Both the position numbers and the translations under genes were made by a program. Positions 14,476-22,397 of a stretch of DNA of 64,000 bases are shown here, in pieces. The notes beneath the pieces were generated by a model. It was not told the DNA's origin. It worked only from the letters and a program-made list of their open reading frames with translations, and did no database searches. This DNA is from Actinosynnema pretiosum (lineage in GTDB: Bacteria > Actinomycetota > Actinomycetes > Mycobacteriales > Pseudonocardiaceae), in NCBI RefSeq assembly GCF_024171695.1, contig NZ_JAMTCF010000014.1, positions 124,001 to 188,000 on the forward strand, read 5' to 3'. Numbering within the stretch: the first letter of the stretch is position 1; the number at the start of each line of letters is the position of its first letter.

Positions 14476-15779
14476 GCCCTCCCCCGCCCCGGCAGGGCGG
14501 CACCCGCCGGGAGCCTGGTTGGACGGGCGCCGCCGTCGTCGAGGAGGCGTCGGGGGGCGCGCGGGGCGGGGATCTCGGCGGGCGCGGCCAGGTGCGCCAG
14601 GACCGCGTTCAGCTCCCGGTCGTGGACGTAGGGGTCCAGGCGTATCGCTGCGGCGACCAGCTCCACGTACGGCGGCCCCGCCGAGCCCGGCCCCAGCCCG
14701 GCGGCGGCCAGGGTGCGGGCCGCGCGCCCGGCGTCCTCCTCGTAGCCCCACGCGGGCTCGGCCAGCTCGAACGCGCCGCGCGCCCAGCGGGCGGCGGCGG
14801 TGCGGGTCCGGTCGGCCAGGTGGGTGCGCGCCAGCCCGGTGCGGCAGGACGCCGACGCGGGCACCGGTCGATCGTGGAGCAGCTCCAGCGCCTGGTGGTA
14901 GTGCGCGCGGGCCGGGACGGCGTGCTCCGATGGGTTCCCGGCGGCCAGGTGCGCGCGGGCCGCCGCCTCGTGGGCCAGCGCCCGCACATCGTCCTCGCTG
15001 GCGCGTTCCACGGCGCAACGCGCCCGGCGCAGCACGGCGGGCAGGATCTGCGCCCACACGGTGGGGCCATGGCGGGCCTGGTGGGCCAGGGCGATGACCG
15101 TGCGCGCGGCGGCCACCGGCGCGTACGGCGCGCCCAGGCGAATGGCGGCCTGTTCGGCCAGCTGTTGTGCGCGGGCCTGCTGCGCGTGCAGGCCCAGCCT
15201 GGTCAGCGTCGCCGACAGCAGCGCCCCCAGTCGCCACACCTGCTCGTGCAGCCCCAGCGCGGCGGCGATCTGCTGGGCCGAGAGCAGCTCCCGCCAGTGC
15301 AGGCACATCCACAGGTGCGCGATCCGCCGCTCCACCGGGGCGGGCGGTGTCGGGCGGGGCAGGAACAGCCGGTCGGGTCGCTCCAGCATGGGCGCGACGT
15401 GCAGGGCCTGATCGTGCAGGAGCAGCACCAGGCGGCGCAGCGCCCGCTCGTGCCGGTCGCCGTGGCGCGCCAGCAGCCCGTGCGCCCGGCGTGCGTCGCG
15501 GTCGTCGGGGCTGCGGGTGGCCAGCCGGTAGCGCACCAGCGGTGGTTCCCCGTCCAGCAGGGGCAGGGGGTGGCGCAGCCACCGCTCGGGCAGGTGCCTG
15601 GTCCCGGTCTGGTCGACGGCCAGCACGCCCTGCCGCACCCAGGAGCGCACCTGCGGGCCCGCGTGCGCGTTGTCGGTGCCCAGCAGCGCGGCGAGGCCCG
15701 GCAGGGTCAGGTGGGGGTGGGGCAGCAGGGACAGCGCGCCCGCCGGCTCGGGGACGCGGTCGAGGGCGGGGACGGACAC
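14472..15779 (-). CDS. Winged-helix plus TPR-like protein (STAND C-terminal-half type)
   Basis: The N-terminal 70 residues resemble a winged helix (LTLPGLAALLGTDNA, then VRSWVRQGVLAVDQTG). A helical linker (RALRRLVLLLHDQALHVAPM) and Ala-rich helical repeats follow. There is no P-loop. The layout matches 5395-6759 and 26855-28132. GGAGGAGAT precedes GTG 15779. The stop overlaps the XRE regulator start, so it probably acts with that DNA-binding protein. A role as a sensor is inference. Confidence 0.6.
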   Translation of the reverse strand: MSVPALDRVPEPAGALSLLPHPHLTLPGLAALLGTDNAHAGPQVRSWVRQGVLAVDQTGTRHLPERWLRHPLPLLDGEPPLVRYRLATRSPDDRDARRAHGLLARHGDRHERALRRLVLLLHDQALHVAPMLERPDRLFLPRPTPPAPVERRIAHLWMCLHWRELLSAQQIAAALGLHEQVWRLGALLSATLTRLGLHAQQARAQQLAEQAAIRLGAPYAPVAAARTVIALAHQARHGPTVWAQILPAVLRRARCAVERASEDDVRALAHEAAARAHLAAGNPSEHAVPARAHYHQALELLHDRPVPASASCRTGLARTHLADRTRTAAARWARGAFELAEPAWGYEEDAGRAARTLAAAGLGPGSAGPPYVELVAAAIRLDPYVHDRELNAVLAHLAAPAEIPAPRAPRRLLDDGGARPTRLPAGAALPGRGRA

Positions 15780-15821
15780 GATCTCCTCCTGTCGGGTGGG
15801 TGTGGGGGCGGTTCCGCTGCG

Positions 15822-16418
15822 TCAGGCGGGCCCGGTCTGGGCGAGCAGGGTCCGCAGCACCGCGCGCGCCAGCTCGATGGCGCGCGGGCACGGCTGCGGG
15901 TGCCGCTGCGGGGTGTCGCTGACCACCGAGAACCCGGTGCTCAGGTACTGGCCGTCGGCGGTGTCGACCACGACGTCGCAGCGATCGGGGTCGTCGGGCA
16001 GGGTGACGGTGAAGGCGGGGAACCCCTCGACGTCCTCGATCCGGGCGGGTCTGCCTGGGCGCGTCCCGCCTGTCCAGGTCTCGATCCCCTCGATCAGGAC
16101 CGGCATGACCAGGTGCGACACGCCGATGTCGTTCCAGGTGCAGCCGGTGGCGGTGAAAGCCTTGATCTCCAGTGGGCGTCCGGTGCCCGTGACGTGCAGC
16201 TCGGCGCGTTGTCGGGGGGTGAGCAGCTCACAGGGGTCGGCGCCGTCCAGGGACAGCTCCCGCGGGCGGGAGGGGCCGGGCGTGCCCGAGGACGACGCCG
16301 CCGCCGAGGTCGACATGGAGGGCGGGGGCGTGGGGGGTGTCGGAGCGGGATCGCAGGCTGCCGCGGTGAGCGCCGCCGCGCAGGCGAGCGAGGTGATCAG
16401 TGCACGTCGGGAAAGCAT
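15822..16418 (-). CDS. DUF3558 family lipoprotein
   Basis: It starts MLSRRALITSLACAAALTAA with the cleavage cysteine in LTAAAC, then a Pro/Ser-rich linker. The domain contains DGADPCELLTPRQRAELHVT, GCTWND and RCDVVVDTADGQYL, closely like the copies at 12850 and 16542. It should be exported and lipid-anchored. The ancestral tandem of DUF3558 genes appears to have been separated by the XRE/winged-helix pair. Confidence 0.85.
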   Translation of the reverse strand: MLSRRALITSLACAAALTAAACDPAPTPPTPPPSMSTSAAASSSGTPGPSRPRELSLDGADPCELLTPRQRAELHVTGTGRPLEIKAFTATGCTWNDIGVSHLVMPVLIEGIETWTGGTRPGRPARIEDVEGFPAFTVTLPDDPDRCDVVVDTADGQYLSTGFSVVSDTPQRHPQPCPRAIELARAVLRTLLAQTGPA

Positions 16419-16541
16419 GGTGCTCCTGCCTGGGCGAGAGGCGGCGGGACGTGCCGGCCGCCCCCGGTGCCGGGGGCTTTCGTCTCGGAAGGGACGGGCC
16501 GGCGCTGGTCGTCGACCGATGCCGGTCAGAGGGCTTCGGTG

Positions 16542-17150
16542 TCAGGCGAGCAGGGTGCGCACTGCGGCCTCGGCCAGGGCGCGGGCCCTGGCGCACGCGT
16601 CCTCCCGGACGCGGTCGGCCGCAGAGGACGTGGTGAGCAGGTGCTGCCCTTCGCCGGTGCGGACCGCGACGTTGCACTGGCCGGGATCGGTGTCCACGGT
16701 GAGGGTGAGCGTGGGCAGACCCCGGATGTCCTCGCCTTCGGTGGCCGTGGCGGGTCGGCTGCCGTCCTGCCAGCTCCCGATGTCCTGGCCCAGGATCGGG
16801 AGCACGGAGGACTCCGTGCTCGCGGCGACGTTGCGCCACCGGCACCCCGTGGAGGCGAACACGGCGACCGGCATCGGCTTCCCCGCGTCGGGGAGGTTCA
16901 GCGTGGCGCGCTGCTGCGGGGTGAGCAGCGCGCAGGCGTCGAGGCCCTCGTGCAGGAGCGGCTCGCTGGCACGGGGCGAAGCGGACGACGCGCTCGCCGC
17001 CGAGGCGGGGCCGGAGGAGGACGTCGACGGTGCCGTGCTGCCGGCGGGACCGGTGGTGGGCACGGCGGAGGTGGGGGCGGGGGTGCAGGCCGCCGTGGCG
17101 AGCACCGCCGCGCAGGCCAGGACGGCGAGTGGGAAGCGTCGGGAGGTCAT
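16542..17150 (-). CDS. DUF3558 family lipoprotein
   Basis: It starts MTSRRFPLAVLACAAVLATA followed by AC, a typical lipoprotein signal, and then a long Ser/Ala/Thr linker. The domain has LDACALLTPQQRATLNLPD, GCRWRN and QCNVAVRTGEGQHLL. The length of 202 aa is normal. It is the first of the three paralogs in transcription order and is 123 nt from the next one. Confidence 0.85.
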   Translation of the reverse strand: MTSRRFPLAVLACAAVLATAACTPAPTSAVPTTGPAGSTAPSTSSSGPASAASASSASPRASEPLLHEGLDACALLTPQQRATLNLPDAGKPMPVAVFASTGCRWRNVAASTESSVLPILGQDIGSWQDGSRPATATEGEDIRGLPTLTLTVDTDPGQCNVAVRTGEGQHLLTTSSAADRVREDACARARALAEAAVRTLLA

Positions 17151-17518
17151 CGCGATTCCTGTGGTGTGGTTGGGAAACGGGAGCAGGGCGTGCGGGGGCG
17201 GGAGGTTCGCGGCGGACACGGTCGCCCTCCGGGAGAGCTCCGGTCGGCCACCGGAGTCGGGCGTGGCCCCGACCGGGCGGGGCAGGACCGGGGACGACGC
17301 GCTCGGGACGCCTCGCCCTGGGCGCGTTCCGCGCGGCTGGCCGGTGGTCGACGATCCGTGACCGGAGGGTCTCGGATGACGAGGTCGGGCCAATCCCAGG
17401 CAGCAGGGGCTGCGGACTCGTACGCCTCCCGCGCCTTCGGGCGCAGCGTCGAGGCGAGACACCTGCCGAACAGTTCGGCGAAGGGCGGGCCGCCCGGCCG
17501 TCACAGGGGCCCGCGGCG
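17151..17518. other. Intergenic region upstream of the lipoprotein gene
   Basis: No gene is convincing here. A small perfect inverted repeat, GCCGAACAGTTCGGC at 17465-17479, and GC-rich partial hairpins are the only structures. It should contain the promoter of the lipoprotein gene and the end of the DUF2332 transcript. Confidence 0.4.
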
Positions 17519-18655
17519 TCAGTTCCACGGCGACTGCCCCTCCCTGCCCGGGACCCAGCGCAGCGGGGAGGTGCGCAGGCTGGTGAGAGCGGCTTTCCGA
17601 CCGCGGACGAGGCCGCCGTGGTGGACGTGGATCCTCACGTCCGGCTCGTGCACGTGGTCGATCCCGATCACCAGCACCCGGCGCCCGGCGTGCCGGAGCA
17701 CCTCGGCGAAACGGGTGCGCGCGGCCGCGTAGCTGCCGGGGCTGGTGTCCCGGGGGTCGCCGTACACCTGCAGCAGCGACCAGGACATCAGCAGCACCGG
17801 CACCCCGTCCTCGGGCACGTCCGCGATCAGGTCGGGCAACACCGCGACGGCGTCGGCACGGTCGGGCAGGCATCGGTGTCGACGCGCCAGCGGCACCACC
17901 TGCTCCAGCAGTTCCCGCTGACGCCCGTGTTCGGGCCAGCTCAACGCCTGGGTCCAGGCCAGGGTGTCGGGGTCGGTCAGGTCCACCGGGTCCCGGTCGA
18001 TCCCGATCGGGGCGGCGAACCGGTCGAGGTCGACCTCCAGCGGCGGCAACTCGCCCCGCAGGTCGCACACCAGCAGCGGCCCGTCGGCGGCCCCGCTGGG
18101 CAGGTGCTCGCCGAGCACGAGGCCCTCGCGCCGGTAGCGGTAGTGGTAGTGCGGCCACAGCAGGTGCAGTCCGGCCCCGGAGCCCACATCGATCAGGTGC
18201 AGGCGCCCGGTGGTGCGCGCGGCGATCTCGGCCAGCGCGGGCAGCAGCGCCGCCGCGCGCAGCGGGTCGTTGGTCTGGGCCCTGCGGCCGGTCATCGTCG
18301 CGGTGATCTCCTCGCCGTGCTCGCCGCAGAACCGGGCGAAGTGCCCGGCCGCGTCGCCCAGCCGGTCGGCGGGGCGCGTGCGGCCGTCGTGCACGCGCGC
18401 GAGCGGGTCGTCGCGGTAGGGGCCGCGCAGCAGCAGGTGCACCGCGGCCAACAGCATCTGCGGCGCCCACTGGCCCGCGGGGGCGGTGGCGGCCAACCGG
18501 AGCAGGGACGGGCTTGCGGCGACGGTGCGGGCCAGCACGGCGTGCAGCGGTGAGCCTTCGACCTCGGCCCTGACGGACAGATGCCTGAAGTCCCAGGCCA
18601 GGGCATCCGGGTCGCGGTCGGCGGGGTGTGCGGCGGGGGCGGGCGGGTGGTGCAC
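17519..18655 (-). CDS. DUF2332 family protein
   Basis: The protein has 378 residues. A methyltransferase-like glycine motif, HLIDVGSGAGLHLLWPHYHY, is near the middle, and a conserved DPRAxxLLPALAEIAART region precedes it. The C-terminal part (VPVLLMSWSLLQVYGD, then VLVIGIDHVH) also fits the family. DUF2332 proteins are cytoplasmic and of unknown function, with a probable SAM-binding-like fold. GTG 18655 is chosen because AGGAG lies 9 nt upstream. A longer version would add a non-conserved Arg/Pro leader. Confidence 0.85.
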   Translation of the reverse strand: MHHPPAPAAHPADRDPDALAWDFRHLSVRAEVEGSPLHAVLARTVAASPSLLRLAATAPAGQWAPQMLLAAVHLLLRGPYRDDPLARVHDGRTRPADRLGDAAGHFARFCGEHGEEITATMTGRRAQTNDPLRAAALLPALAEIAARTTGRLHLIDVGSGAGLHLLWPHYHYRYRREGLVLGEHLPSGAADGPLLVCDLRGELPPLEVDLDRFAAPIGIDRDPVDLTDPDTLAWTQALSWPEHGRQRELLEQVVPLARRHRCLPDRADAVAVLPDLIADVPEDGVPVLLMSWSLLQVYGDPRDTSPGSYAAARTRFAEVLRHAGRRVLVIGIDHVHEPDVRIHVHHGGLVRGRKAALTSLRTSPLRWVPGREGQSPWN

Positions 18656-18750
18656 GTCGACGACTCCTGGATCAGAGGATGCGAACAGGCGCCGTGCCGG
18701 CGCCGGGGACAGGTGGCGTGCCGGTCCGCGCGGCAGGCTCCCGGCACGGC

Positions 18751-18809
18751 GCCCGACCGGACGGGCGACCCGGTCGCCTGCGGTGACGGGCCTGCTCGTC
18801 CGGTCGGGC
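18751..18809 (-). terminator. Hairpin after the permease-acetyltransferase gene
   Basis: GCCCGACCGGAC (18751-18762) pairs perfectly with GTCCGGTCGGGC (18798-18809), with a further small stem between them. It lies just beyond the stop at 18816 and probably ends that transcript. Confidence 0.5.
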
Positions 18810-18815
18810 ACGGGG

Positions 18816-20933
18816 TTAGCGGCCGGCGGGGCTGCGGCGCGCTCGGGCCGCCTCGGGCTCGGTGGGCTGTCGGGCCTTGCGCCACATCAGCGCCACCTGG
18901 GTGCCGCCGAGCGCGGACGGCAGGTTCCGGCCGGACCGGGTGAGGTAGCCCAGCCGCCGGTAGTAGCGCTCGTTCGCGGGCGTGGTGGCCTCCAGGTAGG
19001 CGGCCCTATTTTCCCCGTCCAGCCGGTCGTGGTGGGCCTTGAGCACCATCGGCCCGAGCCCCTGGCGTTGCCGGTCGGGGACGACCGCCAGGAACTCCAG
19101 GTAGTCGTGCTCCGCATGGGTGGGGTGATTCCTGCCGAAGAACCGCCCGAGTGCCACGATCCGGTCCTGGTCGGCCTCGGTCGCGCCGGCAGCGGCCAGC
19201 ACGGTGCGCAACTGCTGTTCCTCCCCATCGGTCGGGACCATGTCCTGCCCGTGGTGGAACCGGTGCCACACCGCCGCCGCCACGATGCGACCGCGCTCGT
19301 CGGCGACGACGTCCACGGCCCCGCCCTCCAGGGCCAATCCCGCCTGGTGGGCGAAGAACGCCCCCAGGACCCTGTCCCTGCGGGACGGGTCGGGGACCAG
19401 GCGCGCCGAGGGGGGCAGGTCGTGGAACGCCTGGGCGATCACGGCCCCGACCTCGTCGACCTCGTCGGCCTCGGCCGAGCGGACACCGGCCCGCTCCCGC
19501 AGGACGGCCAGCTGCCGCGCCTTCTCCCCGGTGCCGATGAGCTCGTAGGCCGGGGAGCCCGCCCGGCGCAGGCACAGCCCCCAGCAGACACCGGCCAGCA
19601 GCACCAGCACCAGCGCCAGCGGCGCGAGCCGCAGCGGCGAGTCGGGCGCGACCCCGAGCAGCACGTCGAAGTAGACCACCGACAACGCCAGCACACCCCA
19701 GGTGGCCACCACGGCGGCCCACGGCAGGACGGTGCGCGCCGCCGGGGACAGGTCGGGCGCCTCGCGCCGCAGGTACGCGGGGATGGCCAGCGCGGACAGC
19801 GCGATCAGCATCGTGACCCCGACCCCGCCGGTGGTGCCGCCCAGGTAGAACAGCCACTGCAGCGGGTCGACCCCCAGCACGGCGACCACCGCGATCACCA
19901 GCAGGGCCAGCGCGCCGAGCGTGTAGACCGCGACCTGCGGCTGCCCGTTGTCGTTCTGGGTGCCCAGCCGGGACCAGATCCCGTCGGGGCGGGCCGCGCC
20001 GAACTCGCGGCCCAGCGCGTAGAGGTAGCGGGCGCTGGCGTTGTTGAACGAGATCAGCGCCGCGAGCACGCTGGTGAACAGCAGGAACCGACCCAAATCG
20101 GCGGCCGGGCCGCCGAGGTTGGCCTCCGCCAGGGTGAACAGCAACTCCGGCCCCAGGGCCGCCGAGCGCTCGACGACCTGCTCGGCCCCGACGGCCTGGA
20201 CGGTGCTCCACGAGGAGAAGGAGTAGACCCCGGCCAGCGCGGCGAGCGTGACGACCGTGGCGGTGGACAGCGTGCGGGGGGACCTGACGGTCTCCGAGTA
20301 GATCGCGGGCTGCTCGAACCCGACGAAACCCAGGGTGGCCAGGGCCAGCGCGGGACCGGCCGCGGAGAAGTCGGCGACCAACGGCAGGGGGTTGAACGCG
20401 GAGAACTCGATCTGCGGGGCGGCCACGAGGTTGGCGACGCCGTAGACGAGCATCAGCGTGATCTCGGCGAACACCAGCACCCGCAGCACCACGCCGCTGA
20501 CCTGCAATCGCGACCTGCCCATCAGCAGCACCACGATCCAGGCCAGGAAGGCCACCAGCCACCAGGGCAGCTCGCCGGGCAGCAGCGTCGAGCCCATCAC
20601 GCCCATCGTGGCGTACAGGCCCACGTACAGCGCGAAATAGGAGACCTGCGCCAGCAGGGCGGCGCCCAGTCCGAGCGGGCGGGACATCGTGGCGATGTAG
20701 GCGTAGAACGCCCCGGCGTTGGGCAGCCTGCGCGCCATCTGCATGTACCCCGGCGAGAACAGCGCCAGGACCGCCGCGATGAGCAGGAAGGCGACGGGAA
20801 GGGAGATCAGGCCGGTGACGGCGATGCCGATGATCACCACGGCGGTGCTCACCGTCAGCGGTGTGGCCGACGAGATGGCCAGCATGGCGAGCAGACCGGC
20901 GCCGTATCCGTCGTGCGAAGGGGACCGAGCCAC
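18816..20933 (-). CDS. APC-type amino acid permease fused to a GNAT acetyltransferase
   Basis: Residues 1 to about 470 are a polytopic transporter of the APC superfamily with about 12 membrane helices (GLLAMLAISSATPLTVSTAV, PNAGAFYAYIATMSRPLGLG, LGFVGFEQPAIYSETVRSPR). Residues about 490-690 form a cytosolic GNAT domain (DEVGAVIAQAFHDLPPSARL, then VVPDRQRQGLGPMVLKAHH with the acetyl-CoA RQGLG loop). The frame is continuous with no stop. Such fusions could couple uptake to acetylation of the substrate. GTG 20933 follows GAGGAG. The substrate is unknown. Confidence 0.9.
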   Translation of the reverse strand: MARSPSHDGYGAGLLAMLAISSATPLTVSTAVVIIGIAVTGLISLPVAFLLIAAVLALFSPGYMQMARRLPNAGAFYAYIATMSRPLGLGAALLAQVSYFALYVGLYATMGVMGSTLLPGELPWWLVAFLAWIVVLLMGRSRLQVSGVVLRVLVFAEITLMLVYGVANLVAAPQIEFSAFNPLPLVADFSAAGPALALATLGFVGFEQPAIYSETVRSPRTLSTATVVTLAALAGVYSFSSWSTVQAVGAEQVVERSAALGPELLFTLAEANLGGPAADLGRFLLFTSVLAALISFNNASARYLYALGREFGAARPDGIWSRLGTQNDNGQPQVAVYTLGALALLVIAVVAVLGVDPLQWLFYLGGTTGGVGVTMLIALSALAIPAYLRREAPDLSPAARTVLPWAAVVATWGVLALSVVYFDVLLGVAPDSPLRLAPLALVLVLLAGVCWGLCLRRAGSPAYELIGTGEKARQLAVLRERAGVRSAEADEVDEVGAVIAQAFHDLPPSARLVPDPSRRDRVLGAFFAHQAGLALEGGAVDVVADERGRIVAAAVWHRFHHGQDMVPTDGEEQQLRTVLAAAGATEADQDRIVALGRFFGRNHPTHAEHDYLEFLAVVPDRQRQGLGPMVLKAHHDRLDGENRAAYLEATTPANERYYRRLGYLTRSGRNLPSALGGTQVALMWRKARQPTEPEAARARRSPAGR

Positions 20934-20980
20934 GGGAAGGGACTCCTCAAAGTGGGGTAGGGGACTGCGTGGGAAAGGGC

Positions 20981-21016
20981 GGGGTGCCGGACCGGCGGTC
21001 TGCGGTCCGGCACCCC
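20981..21016 (-). terminator. Perfect 14-bp hairpin between GPP34 and permease genes
   Basis: GGGGTGCCGGACCG at 20981-20994 pairs with CGGTCCGGCACCCC at 21003-21016 across an 8-nt loop. It follows the GPP34 stop at 21075 and precedes the permease start, so it should end the GPP34 transcript. Confidence 0.65.
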
Positions 21017-21074
21017 TGGCGACGAGCGGCGATCGCGGGAGGGGAATCGCCGCCCGTGCTTGCGGGGGCGCAGC

Positions 21075-21728
21075 TCACAGGGGCGGGGCCGTGGCCAGCC
21101 GGGCGACCAGGTCGCGCCCGGCCTGGTGCAGGTCCGGCAGGCCGGGCACGGAGCCGAGCCGCTGCGCCTGGAGGCGGAACTGTCGGGCGACGGGCTCCAA
21201 GGGCCCGTCGGGCGGCCTGCCGGTCGCGTCCAGCGCGGCCACCAGCACCAGCGTCTGTCCGGACACCTCCGGGGCGGCCAAGGCCCGGCGCAGAGCGGCC
21301 ATCGCGACCCCGTCCGCGTTGGCGTCCACCGGCCGGTAGACCGTGGCCCCGAGTCCGAACAGCGTCCTTTTCGGCTGCACGTGCCCGGCCGCGACCAGGT
21401 AGTCGCCGACCAGGGTGTAGGCGTCGGCGGCGAGCACCTCCAACGCCTGCCGGGGCGTCGGATGCGGTCGCACCGCCGACAGCGCCCGGCGGGTGCGCTC
21501 GCGCAGGAGATCACCGTCGGGCCGCGTCGAGGTCGTCAACACCGTCTGCTCGGCGGTCCGCCGTGAGAGCACCGTCGTGTCCAGCATCAGCTCGCCCACC
21601 CGGGCCACCGCCAGCGCGATACCGGCCAACTGCGGGGACAGCCGCAGCCTGCCGGTGCCGTCCTCGGCCATGAGCAGGAACAGCGCCTGCGCCGGTAACG
21701 GCAGATTTCCCTGCTGGCGCTCAACCAC
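21075..21728 (-). CDS. GPP34 (GOLPH3/Vps74-like) family protein
   Basis: The 217-residue protein begins with the family core ALFLLMAEDGTGRLRLS and later has RPDGDLLRERTRRALSAVRP and GATVYRPVDANADG. Bacterial GPP34 proteins share the eukaryotic phosphoinositide-binding GOLPH3 fold, and their role in actinomycetes is unknown. GTG 21728 overlaps the end of the 73-aa gene by 8 nt and has no good ribosome site of its own, so it is probably coupled. A hairpin terminator follows. Confidence 0.8.
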   Translation of the reverse strand: MVERQQGNLPLPAQALFLLMAEDGTGRLRLSPQLAGIALAVARVGELMLDTTVLSRRTAEQTVLTTSTRPDGDLLRERTRRALSAVRPHPTPRQALEVLAADAYTLVGDYLVAAGHVQPKRTLFGLGATVYRPVDANADGVAMAALRRALAAPEVSGQTLVLVAALDATGRPPDGPLEPVARQFRLQAQRLGSVPGLPDLHQAGRDLVARLATAPPL

Positions 21729-21942
21729 GACAGGTCCCGCCTGTCACCACAGGGAGCCGGAACAGGGCCAGGTCGTCGCCGTTGGCCGGGCGCAGGAACG
21801 GCGAACGGCCGCGCGGACCCTCGTGCGGTCCCGCCGTCGTGAGCGCGCTGCGGGCGGCGGTGGGGAAGTCCTCGCCCCGCACAGGTGCGAGGGACCGGTC
21901 CACCGTGCTGGGACGAGGAAGGCCGGACAATCGCGCACTCAT
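21721..21942 (-). CDS. Small protein upstream of GPP34 (73 aa)
   Basis: It begins MSARLSGLPRPSTVDRSLAP. GAGGAGTG is placed 8 nt before the ATG. The end overlaps the GPP34 start by 8 nt, which supports co-translation. The sequence is polar, with no membrane segment or known motif. It may simply be a leader gene for GPP34. Confidence 0.5.
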   Translation of the reverse strand: MSARLSGLPRPSTVDRSLAPVRGEDFPTAARSALTTAGPHEGPRGRSPFLRPANGDDLALFRLPVVTGGTCRG

Positions 21943-22193
21943 CGGGGAACACTCCTCGTAGTCGACGTGCGGGGAAGTGGGCAGGCCCCGGTCGGGGCGA
22001 CCACCCTCGCCGGTGGTGGGCGATGCCCGAAGGCCGTGTCGGTGCCGTCACCGCAGGGGTGTTCCCTGGGGCCGCGCCCGCAGCAGCGGACGCGTCACGG
22101 CGACGACACCGACCGACCACCGCGCTCGGTCGTTGAGCAGCGGAAACATCGGCCACCCCCGGCGCTGCGCCGATGTCGTGATCCGATCTTTGC

Positions 22194-22286
22194 GGAATCC
22201 AGGGAGGGCGGAAAGACGGAATTCGCGCACGGATTCCCGGGAATTCGCCCCCCGCGTCACCCATTGAGCCCAACGAACTGGAATCC
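22194..22286. promoter_or_regulatory. Repeated GGAAT(T/C)C boxes upstream of TPR regulator
   Basis: GGAATCC at 22194-22200, GGAATTC at 22218-22224 and 22240-22246, and GGAATCC at 22280-22286 recur, with an inverted GGATTCC at 22231-22237. The central pair share nine bases (GGAATTCGC) and are 22 bp apart, about two helical turns. They look like binding sites controlling the gene that follows. Confidence 0.5.
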
Positions 22287-22397
22287 GTGTCGGTCGCGGG
22301 TTACGGTGCCCATCCACGCAACACGGGGGTGACCGTGGGTAATCGACGGAAAGGTCCGTCGGCGAGTTCTCCGTTACGACGGATCCGCGAATCGGCC

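Noticed and set aside
18486..20960. An 824-residue plus-strand frame opposite the permease-GNAT gene
   Set aside because: It is rich in Gln, Arg and Gly with no fold, and is fully antisense to a clear transporter gene.
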